Positions 8,060 through 17,377 of a DNA stretch of 64,000 nucleotides are shown piece after piece. The DNA is from Mucilaginibacter sp. UBA5151 (GTDB taxonomy: Bacteria; Bacteroidota; Bacteroidia; Sphingobacteriales; Sphingobacteriaceae), in the NCBI GenBank assembly GCA_002413785.1, contig DHXR01000042.1, positions 83,187-147,186 of the forward strand, written 5' to 3'. The position numbers were made by a program, and so were the translations under genes. Within the stretch, counting starts at the first letter, position 1. The number at the start of each line of letters is the position of its first letter. Below the pieces are notes generated by a model. It saw only the letters and a list, made by a program, of their open reading frames with translations, was not told the DNA's origin and did no database searches.

Positions 8060-9403
8060 TTATTTCAAAAAGTCCGCATCCGGGATATCATCTTTCATGA
8101 ATTTCATCCCGCCTTCCAATAATTTACTTAATAAACCAAGCTTTTTATCACCGGCGGGTTTCGTTTTTCCAACCTTAACTTCTGCCGGGGCCTGCACTGT
8201 ATCATTGTATTCCATTTTCTGAATACCCTTTATCAGCAAGCCTATACCTGTTGCGAATGTAGGGCTTTGCAACTCCTCATAAATATTTTTGGGGAGCACC
8301 TCATTTTTCGCCAGATGCTCATTCGGAAAGCCAACCCGGCAATCGAGCCCGGTAACATACTCAACCAACTGCGAAAGGTGTTTTAACTGCGCCCCGCCAC
8401 CGGTGATCACTATACCGGCGATCAGCTTTTTTTCGTACCCGGAAGATTTGATCTCGTAGTACACATGTTCCACTATTTCCTCCATGCGTGCCTGTATCAC
8501 AAATGCGAGGTTTTTTACCGATATCTCCTTTGGTTCGCGGCCCCGTAAGCCCGGTACGCAAACAATCTCATTTTCCTTATTTTCTTCGGCCAGCGCTGAT
8601 CCGAAACGTACTTTTAACTGTTCAGCTATGTTCCGCATTACCGAACAGCCTTCACGGATATCTTCGGTCACGCTGTTTCCCCCGAAAGGGATAACCGAAG
8701 TATGCCGGATGATTCCCTCATGGAAAATAGCCACATCGGTTGTACCACCGCCTATATCCACCAAAACCACACCCGCTTCTTTTTCCTCATCGCTTAACAC
8801 CGACTCTGAGGAGGCAAGCGGTTCAAGGATCAGTTCCTGGCTCTCTAACCCGGCTTTATTTACACATTTAACAATGTTTTTAATGGCCGTAACCTGCCCG
8901 GAAATGATATGAAAATTGGCTTCAAGCCTTACCCCTGCCATGCCTATCGGATCTTTTATACCCGGTTCATTATCGACAGTAAATTCCTGAGGCAAAACAT
9001 GGATGATCTCCTCGCCCGGAGGCATTACCAGGTTATACATATCCTCTATCAATTTATCGATATCCTTTCGTGAAATCTCCGACTGGATGTCGCGCCTTGT
9101 TATTAATCCGCGGTGCTGCAGGCTTTTAATATGCTGTCCGGCTATACCCACATTCACCACCCTGATCTCTACATTTGACTGCGTACCGGCAACATCAACC
9201 GCCTGGCTGATCCCCTGAACGGTTTTATCAATATTTGCAACCATCCCGCGCGTTACACCCGACGACTCGGCCTTGCCTATCCCCAACACTTCTATCTTCC
9301 CGTTTTTGCTCCTGCGCCCAACAATGGCGCATATTTTTGTAGTTCCGATGTCCAATCCTACTACGATTGGTGAACTTTTTTCCTGAGTTGAGCTTTTGTC
9401 CAT
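8060..9403 (-). CDS. ftsA: Cell division protein FtsA
   Basis: Actin-family ATPase that tethers FtsZ to the membrane. Phosphate-1 motif VVGLDIGTTKICAIVG (14-29), phosphate-2 VLVDIGGGTTDVAIF and adenosine motif GIVITGGGAQL are all present, with the SHS2/1C region between them. The 447-residue length is a little above E. coli (420). The C-terminal segment LLSKLLEGGMKFMKDD is an amphipathic helix candidate for membrane attachment. The start codon follows the ftsQ stop by one base, so the two are translated as a unit; ftsZ follows. Confidence 0.97.
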   Translation of the reverse strand: MDKSSTQEKSSPIVVGLDIGTTKICAIVGRRSKNGKIEVLGIGKAESSGVTRGMVANIDKTVQGISQAVDVAGTQSNVEIRVVNVGIAGQHIKSLQHRGLITRRDIQSEISRKDIDKLIEDMYNLVMPPGEEIIHVLPQEFTVDNEPGIKDPIGMAGVRLEANFHIISGQVTAIKNIVKCVNKAGLESQELILEPLASSESVLSDEEKEAGVVLVDIGGGTTDVAIFHEGIIRHTSVIPFGGNSVTEDIREGCSVMRNIAEQLKVRFGSALAEENKENEIVCVPGLRGREPKEISVKNLAFVIQARMEEIVEHVYYEIKSSGYEKKLIAGIVITGGGAQLKHLSQLVEYVTGLDCRVGFPNEHLAKNEVLPKNIYEELQSPTFATGIGLLIKGIQKMEYNDTVQAPAEVKVGKTKPAGDKKLGLLSKLLEGGMKFMKDDIPDADFLK

Positions 9404-9404
9404 A

Positions 9405-10265
9405 TTATTTCCTTATTAGAGATGTATCCTTTTTTAATGCTGTTGAATCCCGGCTTACTTTTTTTGAAGACAAGGAATCCTTTTTTATATTTTCATTCTT
9501 TACGCCAATAACCTGGTTGGCATATTTAATATTGATCAGTTTGTATGCTTCCCAGCCCACCCGTGGCAGCGCCTTTTTATAAAAAACCAGCAGGTTGTGA
9601 AATTTGACGTCTAATGAATCGGCATTCCCCAGCAATATCCGGTTGTTCCCAACACGCGGTATCAATTCAATTTCATGTTCCCTATTCACATATATCTGTG
9701 CTATCTGTGCGTCCCAAAGCGAATCTTTCCTGATATAATCGACGGTCTTAAACAATTCCATGGCAATGGCGGTGTGCAGGGTATCAACGCGGTTGGCAAA
9801 AAGCTCATCGATATACCCATTGGCAACCAGCACCCTTGCCGTAAAGTTTGCCGACAGCGGCATCTTTAAGCCATGCTGATCCACGTAAAAATCCTGGTCG
9901 AAACGGTTCATTACCCTCAAAACCGGCTGCCGCTGACTGATCTCAATGGTTATTATACCATCCATATCGGCATAAACTTTTGCATATTCAATAAAAGGGT
10001 TTGCCTTTAACTTATTTTGCAAGTCGTGTAAATTAATACGCTCCATTTTGTGCCCGATAAGCGCGTGGCTGTGTATTTGTAAAATATCATCCACCTCGTC
10101 CCTGTCAATAAAATACTGGTTACCAGGTATGTAAACTTTTACGTCCTTACAAAGCACCTCGGCTTTTTTTGTTTCAATAAAACTCATCAGCACAATCAGT
10201 CCACCCAGGCTGACCGCCCAGGCAAACCCGATTAACAGGTATTGCCATATTCGCTTTTTAAACAT
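9405..10265 (-). CDS. ftsQ: Cell division protein FtsQ/DivIB
   Basis: 286-residue bitopic divisome protein: short cytoplasmic N-terminus, one membrane helix (about 9-29), then a periplasmic POTRA-like and beta domain and a Lys/Ser-rich tail (KKDSLSSKKVSRDSTALKK). Sequence of this family is poorly conserved, so position between murC and ftsA is the main support, together with the topology. Its start overlaps the murC stop by 8 bp, indicating translational coupling. Confidence 0.92.
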   Translation of the reverse strand: MFKKRIWQYLLIGFAWAVSLGGLIVLMSFIETKKAEVLCKDVKVYIPGNQYFIDRDEVDDILQIHSHALIGHKMERINLHDLQNKLKANPFIEYAKVYADMDGIITIEISQRQPVLRVMNRFDQDFYVDQHGLKMPLSANFTARVLVANGYIDELFANRVDTLHTAIAMELFKTVDYIRKDSLWDAQIAQIYVNREHEIELIPRVGNNRILLGNADSLDVKFHNLLVFYKKALPRVGWEAYKLINIKYANQVIGVKNENIKKDSLSSKKVSRDSTALKKDTSLIRK

Positions 10266-11613
10266 CCTGTAATACGTGTTTTAAAGGTTGTATCAACTGG
10301 TCAATATCTCCTGCACCTACGGTTAAAAGCAGTTCAGGGCGCTCGTCTTTCACAATATCTATTGCCTCCTGCTTCCCGCTCCGGCGTTTATTTTTCAATT
10401 TCATACGATCAAGTATCATATCGGCACTTACCCCTTCAATCGGTAATTCACGGGCAGGATAAATGTCGAGCATGATGAGTTCATCTGTCAGGTCAAGCGC
10501 TTCAGCAAAACCATCGGCAAAATCACGGGTACGTGTAAATAGATGCGGCTGAAAAATTGTAGTAAGTTTTTTATCGGGATATAATCTTTTAACCGACCTT
10601 ATACAGGCTTTTAATTCCTCCGGATGATGGGCATAGTCATCAATATAAACCTGGTGATCGTTTTTGATGATATACTCAAAACGGCGTTTCACCCCTTTAA
10701 ATGAGCCTAATGCACTTTTTATCGCATCCGCCTCTACATTTAACAGTAAGGTTGCCTCAATGGCTGCCACGGCGTTTTCAATATTATGCAAACCTGCAAT
10801 ACCCAATTTTATATTAACGATGGAGGTGCTGCTATTTTTAAAATCAAAATAAAAGTCGCCATTTTCAATCCTGATGTTCGATGCGCTTGCATCCGCGTCT
10901 GCATCAACCGAGTATGTAAAACCGGTTTCTAAAGGCAAACCTATACGATGGATTAGTTTACCCCCGGGTTTTATTTGGGAAGCAAACAGTTTAAAGGAAT
11001 CGGTAAGGTGCCGGTGATCACCGTAAATATCGAGGTGATCAGCATCCATTGAGGTAATGATGGCAATATCAGGGTATAGTGTAAGAAATGAACGGTCGTA
11101 CTCATCAGCCTCAACTACCACAATATTGTTTTTACCATACAATACATTGCTTTGATAATTGGATGAAATACCACCCAGGAATGCTGAACAATCCTTGCCT
11201 GAATCTTTTAGAATATGGGCCACCATGCTGGATGTTGTGGTTTTGCCGTGCGTACCAGCCACCGCAACGGTAAACATCCCTTTGCTGATAATGCCCAGTA
11301 CCTGCGACCTCTTAAAGAGTTCAAAGTCTTTATCGCGGAAAAAGTTTAATATCGCTGAATCTTTAGGGATAGCTGGTGTATAAATGATCAGTGTACCCGG
11401 ATCCGGCGTACGGAAACCCAGTGGTATCCATTCTTCACGGTCATCAAAAATAACCGGAATCCCTTCCCTGTGCAGTTCATTGGTTAAGTCGGTTGATGTT
11501 TTATCATAACCGCAAACAACACAACCTGAATGATGAAAATAACGGGCCAGGCCACTCATACCAATGCCCCCGATACCGATCAGATAAACCTGTTTTATGT
11601 TGTTTAATTCCAT
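10258..11613 (-). CDS. murC: UDP-N-acetylmuramate--L-alanine ligase
   Basis: Adds the first amino acid of the peptidoglycan stem peptide; cytosolic Mur ligase. The N-terminal Rossmann motif GIGGIGMSGLA (13-23), the ATP-binding loop GTHGKTTT (120-127), EADEYDRSFL and DDYAHHPEE are visible. 451 residues, normal length. Its leader carries two copies of the ATCGGTGAAAT repeat 20 bp apart (11623-11654), directly before the ATG. Overlaps ftsQ by 8 bp downstream. Confidence 0.97.
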   Translation of the reverse strand: MELNNIKQVYLIGIGGIGMSGLARYFHHSGCVVCGYDKTSTDLTNELHREGIPVIFDDREEWIPLGFRTPDPGTLIIYTPAIPKDSAILNFFRDKDFELFKRSQVLGIISKGMFTVAVAGTHGKTTTSSMVAHILKDSGKDCSAFLGGISSNYQSNVLYGKNNIVVVEADEYDRSFLTLYPDIAIITSMDADHLDIYGDHRHLTDSFKLFASQIKPGGKLIHRIGLPLETGFTYSVDADADASASNIRIENGDFYFDFKNSSTSIVNIKLGIAGLHNIENAVAAIEATLLLNVEADAIKSALGSFKGVKRRFEYIIKNDHQVYIDDYAHHPEELKACIRSVKRLYPDKKLTTIFQPHLFTRTRDFADGFAEALDLTDELIMLDIYPARELPIEGVSADMILDRMKLKNKRRSGKQEAIDIVKDERPELLLTVGAGDIDQLIQPLKHVLQDV

Positions 11614-11756
11614 TTTTTTTTTGATTTCACCGATTGTTTTTAAATTTCACCGATTTTACTTTGTTAATGATCATCCGTCCGTCTACAGCATTCGCTATTC
11701 ACCTTTCTGCTTTCGCCTTTCAGCTTTTACCTCTTTCTACTATGAACTATGAACCT
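11614..11756. repeat. murC leader with paired ATCGGTGAAAT repeat and other intergenic repeats
   Basis: On the minus strand two ATCGGTGAAAT copies (forward positions 11643-11654 and 11623-11634) precede the murC ATG with 20-bp spacing. The rest of the gap to murG (about 11738-11774) holds words of the 'actatgaac' repeat family, running into the murG stop region. Confidence 0.7.
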
Positions 11757-12860
11757 TCAGCTACGAACCATTTTCATAACCTCTTTTGCAATAACTTCAT
11801 CGGCATCAGGCATAGCCATTTTACCTATATTCACGCTCAATCTTTTTTGCATTTCCATATCATTTAAAAGCTCCAGCGCTTTATCCACCAGGTTTGTTCC
11901 GGCATCCCTGTCGGCCACAAATAACGCTGCATTTTCCTCTACCAGCGCCAGTGCATTTTTGGTTTGATGATCTTCTGCAACATTTGGCGAAGGCACCAGC
12001 AGCACCGGCTTTTTAATAACGCATAACTCTGCGATAGTTCCCGCCCCGGCCCTTGATATAATAATGTCTGCCGCCGCGTAGGCCAGGTCCATCCGGTGCA
12101 AAAACTCCTTGATCTTTATGTCAGGATGATGATCTTCGCCCAGCTTTTCAATGATCCCTTTGTAATAAACCTTACCGGTTTGCCATATAATTTGCACATC
12201 GGCAGCGATAATTTTATCCAACCCCGCCATAATGCTGTTATTTAGTGTCCGTGCGCCCAGGCTTCCCCCTATAACAAGTATCGTTTTTTTGAACGCCGAC
12301 AGTTTATACAATTCGAGCGCCTGCATGTGCTTACCGGCTATGTTAACTGACTCCTTCCGGATAGGGTTGCCTGTTTTTATGATCTTTTGAAACGAAAAAA
12401 AACGGTTCATACCATCAAAGGCAACACATATTTTTCTGGCTTTTTTTCCAAGCCATTTATTGGTGATACCCGCATAAGAATTTTGTTCCTGTATTAAATA
12501 AGGAATATCCTTTAACGATGCCGCATATAATAATGGACCTGATGCATATCCGCCAACTCCAACTGCTGCATCGGGTTTAAAATCTTTTATTATTTGAAGG
12601 GACTTTCTTACACTCAGTATCAATTTAACCGGAAACATCACATTTTTCCACAATGATTTACGCTGAATTCCCTGTATATCCAAACCTATGATCTTGTAAC
12701 CCGCAGCCGGAACTTTTTCCATTTCCATACGGCCATTAGCGCCAACAAATAATATTTCGGTAGCAGGATCAAGCTTTTTTAAAGCATTGGCAATAGCAAT
12801 TGCCGGAAAGATATGCCCTCCGGTCCCCCCGCCGCTGATTATGATTTTCTTTGATTTCAC
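11757..12860 (-). CDS. murG: Lipid II synthase MurG (GlcNAc transferase)
   Basis: Adds GlcNAc to lipid I at the inner leaflet of the cytoplasmic membrane (GT28). The glycine-rich GGTGGHIFPA (11-20), VGGYASGP, GGSLGARTLN and the UDP-binding SRAGAGTIAEL are present; 367 residues. The start codon is GTG (12858-12860), because KIIISGGGTGGH begins four residues later and no ATG is available. That GTG lies inside one of two ATCGGTGAAAT repeat copies (12853-12864, 12876-12887). Confidence 0.96.
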   Translation of the reverse strand: MKSKKIIISGGGTGGHIFPAIAIANALKKLDPATEILFVGANGRMEMEKVPAAGYKIIGLDIQGIQRKSLWKNVMFPVKLILSVRKSLQIIKDFKPDAAVGVGGYASGPLLYAASLKDIPYLIQEQNSYAGITNKWLGKKARKICVAFDGMNRFFSFQKIIKTGNPIRKESVNIAGKHMQALELYKLSAFKKTILVIGGSLGARTLNNSIMAGLDKIIAADVQIIWQTGKVYYKGIIEKLGEDHHPDIKIKEFLHRMDLAYAAADIIISRAGAGTIAELCVIKKPVLLVPSPNVAEDHQTKNALALVEENAALFVADRDAGTNLVDKALELLNDMEMQKRLSVNIGKMAMPDADEVIAKEVMKMVRS

Positions 12861-12889
12861 CGATTATTAATTTATGATTTCACCGATTT
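12853..12889 (-). repeat. Paired ATCGGTGAAATC repeat overlapping the murG start
   Basis: Two exact copies of ATCGGTGAAATC on the minus strand, 23 bp apart. The downstream copy contains the murG GTG start codon. Same arrangement as at murD; related pairs precede murC and ftsW. Confidence 0.85.
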
Positions 12890-12905
12890 ATTTTGTCTAT
12901 AGACT

Positions 12906-14057
12906 TCAAACTGCTATTTCCCTTATTTCCCCGACTACAACTTTCTTAGGTTCCTCAATATCCCGGCTAACCGATAGTATGATACCAAATGCCACGCTGG
13001 TAAACAATATGGAAGTACCTCCCATACTTACAAATGGCAATGGAATACCTGTTACCGGACCAAGCCCAACGGCAACTGCCATATTGGCAAATGCCTGGAT
13101 GGTTAAACTGAAACTCAGTCCCGCCGCTAATAATGCGCCGAAAGCTTTTGGGGCCTTTGTTACAATTTTTATGCAGCGGTATAACAAAAACAGGTAAATA
13201 CCTATTAATATGACGCCCCCTACCAGGCCGTATTCCTCTACGATTATGGCATAAATTTCATCCGAATAGGCCTCGGGTAAATAATTTATCTCATCGCTTT
13301 TACCTACCCCTTTACCGAACAGACCACCGGTGGCTATGGCAATTTTGGCGTGATCGGATTGGAACGACTTATCAGAATTGGCCATTTCCGGATGCATAAA
13401 TGCATGTATCCTCGAAACATAAGTTTTATGACGCGGCCCTAAAAGCACTACGCCGGCCAGCAGTATCCCGCCGGCAAGGCAAGTGATCGCAATTTGTTTT
13501 ATGCTGATACGGCCTATAATAAGCAACAGCACGCTAACCCCGAATAACATAAGCGCGGTAGAAAGATTTGCCAGAGCAATCAGGATAAAAACCAGACAAA
13601 CGGAACCCATAATTGGAATGAATGATTGTTTAACGTCCTTAATATTCTCCTGTTTTAGCGACAATGTTCTCGCCAGGTAGGTAATAAGGGCAAGTTTAGC
13701 CAAATCGGAGGTCTGGAAGCTTAAACCTGTACCTGGTATTGCGATCCACCGGCTGGCATCATTCACATGGCTGCCAAAAACCAGGGTATAAACCAACAGC
13801 GGCAGTGTGATGATCATTAATAATTTTGATATGCCCCGATAGTAACGATAATCGAGCTTATGCGAAATATACATCAATGCAATACCCCCAACTATCATAG
13901 CGAGGTGTTTCATTAAAATAGATTCGGCCCCAACACCCCGTTTATATGCCAGGGTGCCAATAGCGCTGTAAACCGCCAATAAGGAAATAACCGATAATAA
14001 TATGACGATCAGCCATATCCATCGATCCCCTTTTGTGTTATTGAGTATCCTGTTCAT
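12906..14057 (-). CDS. ftsW: Septal peptidoglycan polymerase FtsW
   Basis: SEDS-family integral membrane glycosyltransferase working with FtsI at the septum. 383 residues with about ten hydrophobic segments. SEDS hallmarks include FQTSDLAKLALITYLAR, FGKGVGKSDEINYLPEAYSDEIYAIIVEEYGLVGG and the C-terminal GPVTGIPLPFVSMGGTS. Sits between murD and murG as in other dcw clusters. The ATG at 14057 is preceded by a ATCGGTGAAATC copy and a degenerate second copy. Confidence 0.96.
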   Translation of the reverse strand: MNRILNNTKGDRWIWLIVILLSVISLLAVYSAIGTLAYKRGVGAESILMKHLAMIVGGIALMYISHKLDYRYYRGISKLLMIITLPLLVYTLVFGSHVNDASRWIAIPGTGLSFQTSDLAKLALITYLARTLSLKQENIKDVKQSFIPIMGSVCLVFILIALANLSTALMLFGVSVLLLIIGRISIKQIAITCLAGGILLAGVVLLGPRHKTYVSRIHAFMHPEMANSDKSFQSDHAKIAIATGGLFGKGVGKSDEINYLPEAYSDEIYAIIVEEYGLVGGVILIGIYLFLLYRCIKIVTKAPKAFGALLAAGLSFSLTIQAFANMAVAVGLGPVTGIPLPFVSMGGTSILFTSVAFGIILSVSRDIEEPKKVVVGEIREIAV

Positions 14058-14061
14058 ATTT

Positions 14062-14098
14062 TTGATTTCACCGATTTCGTTTTGATTACATTGATTTT
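14062..14098 (-). repeat. Paired repeat in the ftsW leader
   Basis: ATCGGTGAAATC (forward 14064-14075) and a degenerate ATCAATGTAATC (14084-14095), 20 bp apart, immediately before the ftsW ATG. Words of the 'gttcatagtt/atggttcat' family continue at 14100-14120, and Leu/His-like 'cttcaaatc' words at about 14160-14200. Confidence 0.8.
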
Positions 14099-14240
14099 TT
14101 GTTCATAGTTAATGGTTCATTGCCCAAATCTTTCATTACTTCTTAGATTTTACAAACTCCTACAACATTTTCAAATCTTCAAATCATCTCATTTTCAAAT
14201 TCTTTCATTCGCACATCTGCACATTCATGCATCTGCACAG

Positions 14241-15584
14241 CTACAATTCCTTCACTGCCTGCTTAAACTGATGGCCGCGGTCTTCATAATTTTTAAAAAG
14301 ATCAAAACTGGCACAGGCAGGCGAAAGTAAAACAGTATCGCCTTTGGTTGCCAGGTGATAAGCTATCTGAGCTGCTTCCTGTGCCGAGCTGGTATTTACT
14401 ATCAGTTCCACATCGTCCTCAAATGCATCATGTATGCGTTTGTTATCCTTGCCCAAACACACAATTGCCTTCACCTTTTGCCTTACCAGGCTTTTAAGCA
14501 TACTGTAATCGTTGCCCTTGTCCACGCCGCCAAGTATTAGCACTACATCGCTCGTCATGCTTTCAAGTGCATACCAGGTAGAATTCACATTGGTTGCTTT
14601 CGAATCATTGATGAAACTTATACCCGATATTTTACCTACCGACTCCAGCCTGTGTTCAATGCTTTTAAAATTCCCCATACTCTCCCGGAGTTTAGGATTG
14701 CGGAGGTCGAGCAACTTAGCCACAATGCCCGAAGCCATCGAGTTATAAATGTTGTGCTTACCCTGTAGGGCCAATTCTGTTATTGACATCTGAAAATGTT
14801 GTTGGTGAGTGTTTATGACAATATTGTCCTGTTCGAGATATGCTCCCGGTTCAACTTTTTTTTGTATTGAAAATGGTAATTGCTGCGCGTTGAAGTTCCG
14901 TCCGGTCATTCCTTTTATTGTTTCCGGGTCATCGGCGCAATAAATAAAATAGTCGTTCGCGGTTTGGTTTTGCGTTATGCGAAATTTTGAAGCCGCATAG
15001 TTCTCCATTTTATAATCGTACCGGTCTAAATGATCGGGTGTAATATTTAATAATACGGCTATGTCGGCTTTAAAACGGCACATATCATCCAGCATGAAGC
15101 TGCTTAGTTCCAAAACATACAGGTCAAACTTTTCTGTTGCCACCTGGTAGGCAAAACTCTTACCTATATTACCGGCCAAACCAACATTTAAACCTGCGTT
15201 TTTAAGGATATGGTAAGTGAGGCTGGTAGTTGTTGTTTTACCGTTAGAACCCGTGATGCCAATTATTTTGGCGTCAGTATATCTCCCTGCAAACTCAATC
15301 TCGGATATAACCGGGATGTTTTTCTCTTTTATCTTTTTGATGATCGGCGCTTTGTCCGGGATGCCGGGGCTTTTGATTACCTCAACGGCTTTAAGTATTT
15401 CTTCTTCGGTATGCTTATTTTCCTCGAACCGGATTCCCCAACCCTGTAATTGTTTTTTGTACTCTTCAGCGATAGCGCCAAAATCAGAAACAAAAACATC
15501 ATAGCCCTGCTGCCGGGCAAGGTATGCCGCTCCCACCCCGCTTTCGCCGGCACCAAGAATGACTATTTTGTTGTTTGTTTTCAC
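14241..15584 (-). CDS. murD: UDP-N-acetylmuramoylalanine--D-glutamate ligase
   Basis: Adds D-glutamate to UDP-MurNAc-L-Ala; cytosolic Mur ligase. N-terminal LGAGESGVGAAYLA (10-23), ATP loop GITGSNGKTTTT (109-120), LELSSFMLD and NDSKATNVNSTWYALE are visible; 447 residues, usual length. The start is a GTG (15582-15584) that lies inside an ATCGGTGAAAA repeat copy, with a second copy 23 bp upstream, mirroring murG. Confidence 0.96.
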   Translation of the reverse strand: MKTNNKIVILGAGESGVGAAYLARQQGYDVFVSDFGAIAEEYKKQLQGWGIRFEENKHTEEEILKAVEVIKSPGIPDKAPIIKKIKEKNIPVISEIEFAGRYTDAKIIGITGSNGKTTTTSLTYHILKNAGLNVGLAGNIGKSFAYQVATEKFDLYVLELSSFMLDDMCRFKADIAVLLNITPDHLDRYDYKMENYAASKFRITQNQTANDYFIYCADDPETIKGMTGRNFNAQQLPFSIQKKVEPGAYLEQDNIVINTHQQHFQMSITELALQGKHNIYNSMASGIVAKLLDLRNPKLRESMGNFKSIEHRLESVGKISGISFINDSKATNVNSTWYALESMTSDVVLILGGVDKGNDYSMLKSLVRQKVKAIVCLGKDNKRIHDAFEDDVELIVNTSSAQEAAQIAYHLATKGDTVLLSPACASFDLFKNYEDRGHQFKQAVKEL

Positions 15585-15614
15585 CGATTAAGTTTTTTTG
15601 ATTTCACCGATTTG
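15577..15614 (-). repeat. Paired ATCGGTGAAA repeat overlapping the murD start
   Basis: Two copies on the minus strand (forward 15577-15588 and 15600-15611), 23 bp apart. The first contains the GTG start of murD. Upstream, 'aatctccaatctctaatc' words at 15651-15678 run into the mraY stop. Confidence 0.85.
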
Positions 15615-15676
15615 TTTTACCTATCGGCTTAATTTTTATTCTTTCTTTCTAATCTCCAATCTCTAATCTCCAATCA

Positions 15677-16918
15677 CTAGCGAAGCTTCAGAGTCACAAA
15701 TGTTACTATGGCCAGCAGGATACCGATGATCCAAAACCGCGTTACGATCTTGGCTTCATGAAACCCTCTTTTCTGAAAATGATGATGCAATGGCGCCATC
15801 AGGAAAACCCGTCGCCCTTCGCCAAATCGCATCCTTGTATATTTAAACCATGATACCTGGATAATAACCGAAAAGTTCTCCACAACGAAAATTCCGCATA
15901 GCAGCGGCACCATTAATTCTTTACGGATCATTATAGCAAACACCGCAATGATGCCCCCGATGGCCAAACTGCCGGTATCGCCCATAAAAACCTGGGCCGG
16001 GTACGAATTGTACCATAAGAAACCAACACAGGCCCCTGCGAAGGCCCCTGCAAAAACCACCAGTTCGCCGGAGTTGGGGATGTACATGATATTCAGGTAA
16101 TCCGCAATAACGGTGTTACCCGATACATAAGCCAGTATAGCCAGGGTAATACCTATGATGGCCGAGGTACCGGTTGCCAAACCATCGATACCATCTGTGA
16201 TATTTGCGCCATTGGATATGAATGTAATGATGATAATAACAACGAACATAAAAACCATCAGCGAATAACGCTCATAGCCCGGTCCTAAGAACTTTAATAC
16301 CTTGCCGTAATCAAGTTCGTTTTTTTTGTAAAATGGCATAGTAGTTTTTGTGGAGCGGACATCCTGGGTATAAACGGGGATATTACCGCGCATGTGATAA
16401 TTCACCGGAACATCTGCCAATTTCTGTAATTTAACTTCCTGCCTTATCACAATATCGGGGTTGGAGTACATGGTAAAACCGATAAACAGGGCCAGGCCTA
16501 CTTGTCCGATGATTTTAAACTTACCGGCTAAACCCTCTTTATTCTTCTTGAAAACCTTTATATAATCATCCAAAAATCCGATCCCGCCCAGCCAAACAGT
16601 GGTAACAATCATCATGATCACATAGATATTTCCCAGTTTGGCAAATAATAACGTTGGTATTAAAATACCCAATATGATAATGAGACCGCCCATGGTTGGT
16701 GTACCGGCTTTTTGCATTTGCCCTTCGAGGCCTAAATTCCGCACGGTTTCACCCACCTGCTTAAATCGCAAATAGTCTATCAGCCTGCGCCCGTAAACCG
16801 TTGTTATCAGCAATGAAGTGATCACAGCCATCGCCATACGGAACGTAATGTATTGGAATACGCCCGCCCCTGGTATGTCGTAATTTTTGTTTAAATAATT
16901 GAAAAGGTAATAAAGCAT
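15677..16918 (-). CDS. mraY: Phospho-MurNAc-pentapeptide transferase
   Basis: Integral membrane enzyme making lipid I from UDP-MurNAc-pentapeptide and undecaprenyl phosphate. Catalytic motifs: LDDYIK (116-121), NITDGIDGLATG (239-250), FMGDTGSLAIGG (311-322) and the late APLHHHF. At 413 residues it is about 50 longer than E. coli MraY (360). The difference is a hydrophilic insert at roughly 152-215, between two membrane helices, that I believe is typical of Bacteroidota. Upstream lie 'tgtgcagatttgc' repeats and the four-helix-bundle gene. Confidence 0.97.
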   Translation of the reverse strand: MLYYLFNYLNKNYDIPGAGVFQYITFRMAMAVITSLLITTVYGRRLIDYLRFKQVGETVRNLGLEGQMQKAGTPTMGGLIIILGILIPTLLFAKLGNIYVIMMIVTTVWLGGIGFLDDYIKVFKKNKEGLAGKFKIIGQVGLALFIGFTMYSNPDIVIRQEVKLQKLADVPVNYHMRGNIPVYTQDVRSTKTTMPFYKKNELDYGKVLKFLGPGYERYSLMVFMFVVIIIITFISNGANITDGIDGLATGTSAIIGITLAILAYVSGNTVIADYLNIMYIPNSGELVVFAGAFAGACVGFLWYNSYPAQVFMGDTGSLAIGGIIAVFAIMIRKELMVPLLCGIFVVENFSVIIQVSWFKYTRMRFGEGRRVFLMAPLHHHFQKRGFHEAKIVTRFWIIGILLAIVTFVTLKLR

Positions 16919-17010
16919 GTTAATGTGCGGATTTCAGATGTGCAGATTACAGATGTGCAAATTCCAAATGTGCGGATGTGTAAATGAGCCTTCTCTTTAA
17001 TCACTTTTTT
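16919..17010. repeat. 'tgtgcagat' intergenic repeat cluster
   Basis: Degenerate copies of gatgtgcagatt / gatgtgcaaattcc / aatgtgcggatgtg between mraY and the four-helix-bundle gene. The inverse orientation appears at 17378-17493 on the other side of that gene, so the inserted gene is bracketed by this family. Confidence 0.65.
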
Positions 17011-17352
17011 TTATTTTGTTGATGAAATTATTTTCCCTAATATTCTCATAATCGATTGAACGTCACTAAGCATAGCCTCTTCAAAAGGATAACTTTCGGC
17101 ATGCTTGCATAACTTCAACCAGTATTCTGTTTCTTCTGCTTCCTTATAAGCAATTTTGCATTTATGTTTAAAATCATTTTTACTTTCAGCGCCCTGTGCT
17201 TCACTTACATTTGCACCAATGGAAGTACCACTTTTGAAAAGCTGATTGGCCATATTGAATTTCTTCTTTGATTCAAGTATTTCAGTGAAAGAAATAATCT
17301 TCAACGAAAAATTAAACGTTAAATCAACTATCAAATTTGGTCTATCTCCCAT
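17011..17352 (-). CDS. Four helix bundle protein (23S rRNA intervening-sequence type)
   Basis: 113 residues, matching the small four-helix-bundle family first known from intervening sequences in 23S rRNA genes. Typical features: FTEILESKKKFNMANQLFKS, the SGTSIGANVSEAQGAESKNDF turn (about 42-62), then KIAYKEAEETEYWLKL. Biochemical role is unknown; related proteins are seen in mobile or interrupted contexts. Here it interrupts the dcw cluster between mraY and murE, same strand, bracketed by the tgtgcagat repeat family on both sides, which suggests a later insertion. The ORF is intact. Confidence 0.9.
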   Translation of the reverse strand: MGDRPNLIVDLTFNFSLKIISFTEILESKKKFNMANQLFKSGTSIGANVSEAQGAESKNDFKHKCKIAYKEAEETEYWLKLCKHAESYPFEEAMLSDVQSIMRILGKIISSTK

Positions 17353-17377
17353 TGTTGTTCGTGTTTAATGTTATTCA

